From the NCBI GenBank assembly GCA_947461645.1, contig CANHMN010000122.1, positions 1-5,732 on the forward strand: a stretch of 5,732 nucleotides of DNA, given 5' to 3'. Below, in pieces: positions 4,567 to 5,732 of the stretch. The notes beneath the pieces are model-generated. The model searched no databases. It was not told where the DNA came from and worked only from the letters and a program-made list of their open reading frames with translations. Within the stretch, counting starts at the first letter, position 1; each line of letters starts with the position of its first letter. Both the position numbers and the translations under genes were made by a program. Origin of the DNA: Chitinophagaceae bacterium (GTDB lineage: Bacteria; Bacteroidota; Bacteroidia; Chitinophagales; Chitinophagaceae).

Positions 4567-5732
4567 ATGAAGACAAAATCCATCAAAAAAGACAAGGTCA
4601 ATATCATCACGTTAGGTTGCAGCAAAAACATGGTAGACAGTGAGGTGTTGAGTGGTCAACTAATTGCCAATGAAATTGAAGCGGTTCATGAAAATGCAAA
4701 GCTTGACCACAATATTGTCATCATTAACACATGCGGTTTTATAGAGAAGGCCAAAGAAGAAAGCATAAACACTATTTTAGATAACGTTGAACTCAAAAAG
4801 AAGGGCAAGCTAGATAAGGTTTTTGTTACAGGTTGTTTGAGTGAAAGATACAAAGCAAATTTGGAGCAGGAAATTCCAGAGGTGGATGCTTTTTTTGGAA
4901 CAATGGAGTTGCCGCTCATTCTTAAAAAATTTGAAGCAGATTACAAAGGGGAGCTTATTGGTGAGCGCTTGTTAAGTACGCCTCAGCATTATGCATACAT
5001 GAAAATCAGTGAAGGGTGTAACCGCACTTGTACTTTTTGCGCAATCCCATTGATGAGAGGTCAGCATGTAAGCCGAACTATTGAATCATTGGTAGAAGAA
5101 GCCAAGGCACTTGTTAAAAGAGGCGTAAAGGAAGTGATGCTAATCGCGCAGGAACTTACTTACTATGGTTTGGATATTTATAAGAAAAGAGAATTGCCAA
5201 AGCTTCTTCATGCCCTAGCAGATGTTGAAGGTTTGGAATGGATCAGATTGCATTATGCCTATCCTTCAAAATTCCCTCTTGAAATTATTGACGTAATGAA
5301 AGAGCGTAGTAATATTTGCAATTACCTTGACATGCCGCTGCAACATGCATCAGACAATATGCTCAAAGCCATGAAAAGGCAAATTACAAGAGCTGAAATG
5401 GAAGATTTAATCACAGAAATTAGAAACAAGATACCCGATATTTGTCTGCGTACAACGCTCATTACCGGATTTCCCGGTGAAACAGATGATGATGTGGAAG
5501 AGCTAAAAGCATTTCTGCAAAAAATGAGGTTTGATCGTGTAGGGATTTTTACCTACAGTCATGAAGAGCAAACTGGAGCCTTTGAGTTGGAAGATGATGT
5601 GCCCGCAGAAGTAAAAGAACGTAGAGCGCAAGAAATCATGGAGGTTCAGCAAGACATCAGCCTGGAAAAAAACAGAGCCAAAATAGGAAAGGTCATGAGA
5701 GTGATTGTAGATAAGAAAGAGGCCGGGAGATA
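4567..5732 (+). CDS. rimO: Ribosomal protein S12 methylthiotransferase RimO, 3' end cut by window
   Basis: A radical-SAM enzyme that adds a methylthio group to a conserved aspartate of ribosomal protein S12 in the cytoplasm. The N-terminal MTTase domain shows its three cluster cysteines: C18 in LGCSKN, C56 in NTCGFI and C90 in TGCLSERY. The radical-SAM domain carries C151, C155 and C158 in EGCNRTCTFCAIPLMRG. Other RimO landmarks are AQELTYYG (194-201), YLDMPLQHAS (253-262), a GFPGET segment (301-306) and YSHEEQTGAF (330-339). The ORF opens at the ATG at 4567 and has no stop in the window: 388 complete codons plus two bases (TA) are present. The final residues, from about AKIGK at 371, begin the TRAM domain, so some 45-50 residues should be missing compared with the usual 430-440. 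RimO is favoured over the tRNA enzyme MiaB by the LGCSKN and TYYG segments. It is divergent from the amidotransferase gene and probably has its own promoter. Confidence 0.96.
   Translation, partial: MKTKSIKKDKVNIITLGCSKNMVDSEVLSGQLIANEIEAVHENAKLDHNIVIINTCGFIEKAKEESINTILDNVELKKKGKLDKVFVTGCLSERYKANLEQEIPEVDAFFGTMELPLILKKFEADYKGELIGERLLSTPQHYAYMKISEGCNRTCTFCAIPLMRGQHVSRTIESLVEEAKALVKRGVKEVMLIAQELTYYGLDIYKKRELPKLLHALADVEGLEWIRLHYAYPSKFPLEIIDVMKERSNICNYLDMPLQHASDNMLKAMKRQITRAEMEDLITEIRNKIPDICLRTTLITGFPGETDDDVEELKAFLQKMRFDRVGIFTYSHEEQTGAFELEDDVPAEVKERRAQEIMEVQQDISLEKNRAKIGKVMRVIVDKKEAGR

Overview
The window looks like chromosomal DNA from a member of the Bacteroidota. Four things support this. The DNA is AT-rich. 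Start codons lack Shine-Dalgarno sequences and are preceded by A-rich stretches. Promoter-like boxes of the TTTG / TAnnTTTG type lie directly upstream of starts. The protein types (HYC_CC_PP-type protein, exported HMA-domain proteins, a RimO carrying an AQELTYYGLDIYKKR-like segment) are typical of that phylum. A Cytophagales or Chitinophagia-like source is a guess from protein flavour only.

Left block (about 76-2449, plus strand): four genes whose products all begin with an export signal. They are a small Cys/His-rich protein of the HYC_CC_PP type, two tandem HMA-domain (CopZ/MerP-like) proteins with different CxxC loops, and a 271-residue probable outer-membrane beta-barrel protein. This resembles an envelope-located copper or other soft-metal handling set. 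No transporter ATPase, RND pump or regulator is inside the window, so the metal and direction of flow are inferred. A strong intrinsic terminator sits between the second HMA gene and the barrel gene, only about a dozen bases before the barrel start.

Middle block (2469-4482, minus strand): two genes separated by one base. The promoter-proximal one encodes a class I glutamine-amidotransferase-like protein with an intact Cys-His-Glu triad but an atypical nucleophile loop. The second encodes a 395-residue protein whose motif order fits a circularly permuted ATP-grasp ligase (glutathionylspermidine-synthetase-like fold). Together they suggest an uncharacterised amide- or peptide-forming (or forming/cleaving) enzyme pair. 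This is the most interesting unexplained element here. The block converges on the metal block, with a short hairpin between the two stop codons.

Right block (4567 to the window end, plus strand): rimO, the ribosomal protein S12 methylthiotransferase, divergent from the amidotransferase gene across an 84-base intergenic region and cut off by the window edge inside its TRAM domain. It is a housekeeping gene and not obviously linked in function to the pair beside it.

Bases 1-75 hold no gene I can support. Bases 501-678 are a noncoding gap with one weak promoter-like box. No tRNA, rRNA, CRISPR array, insertion sequence or long repeat was seen.
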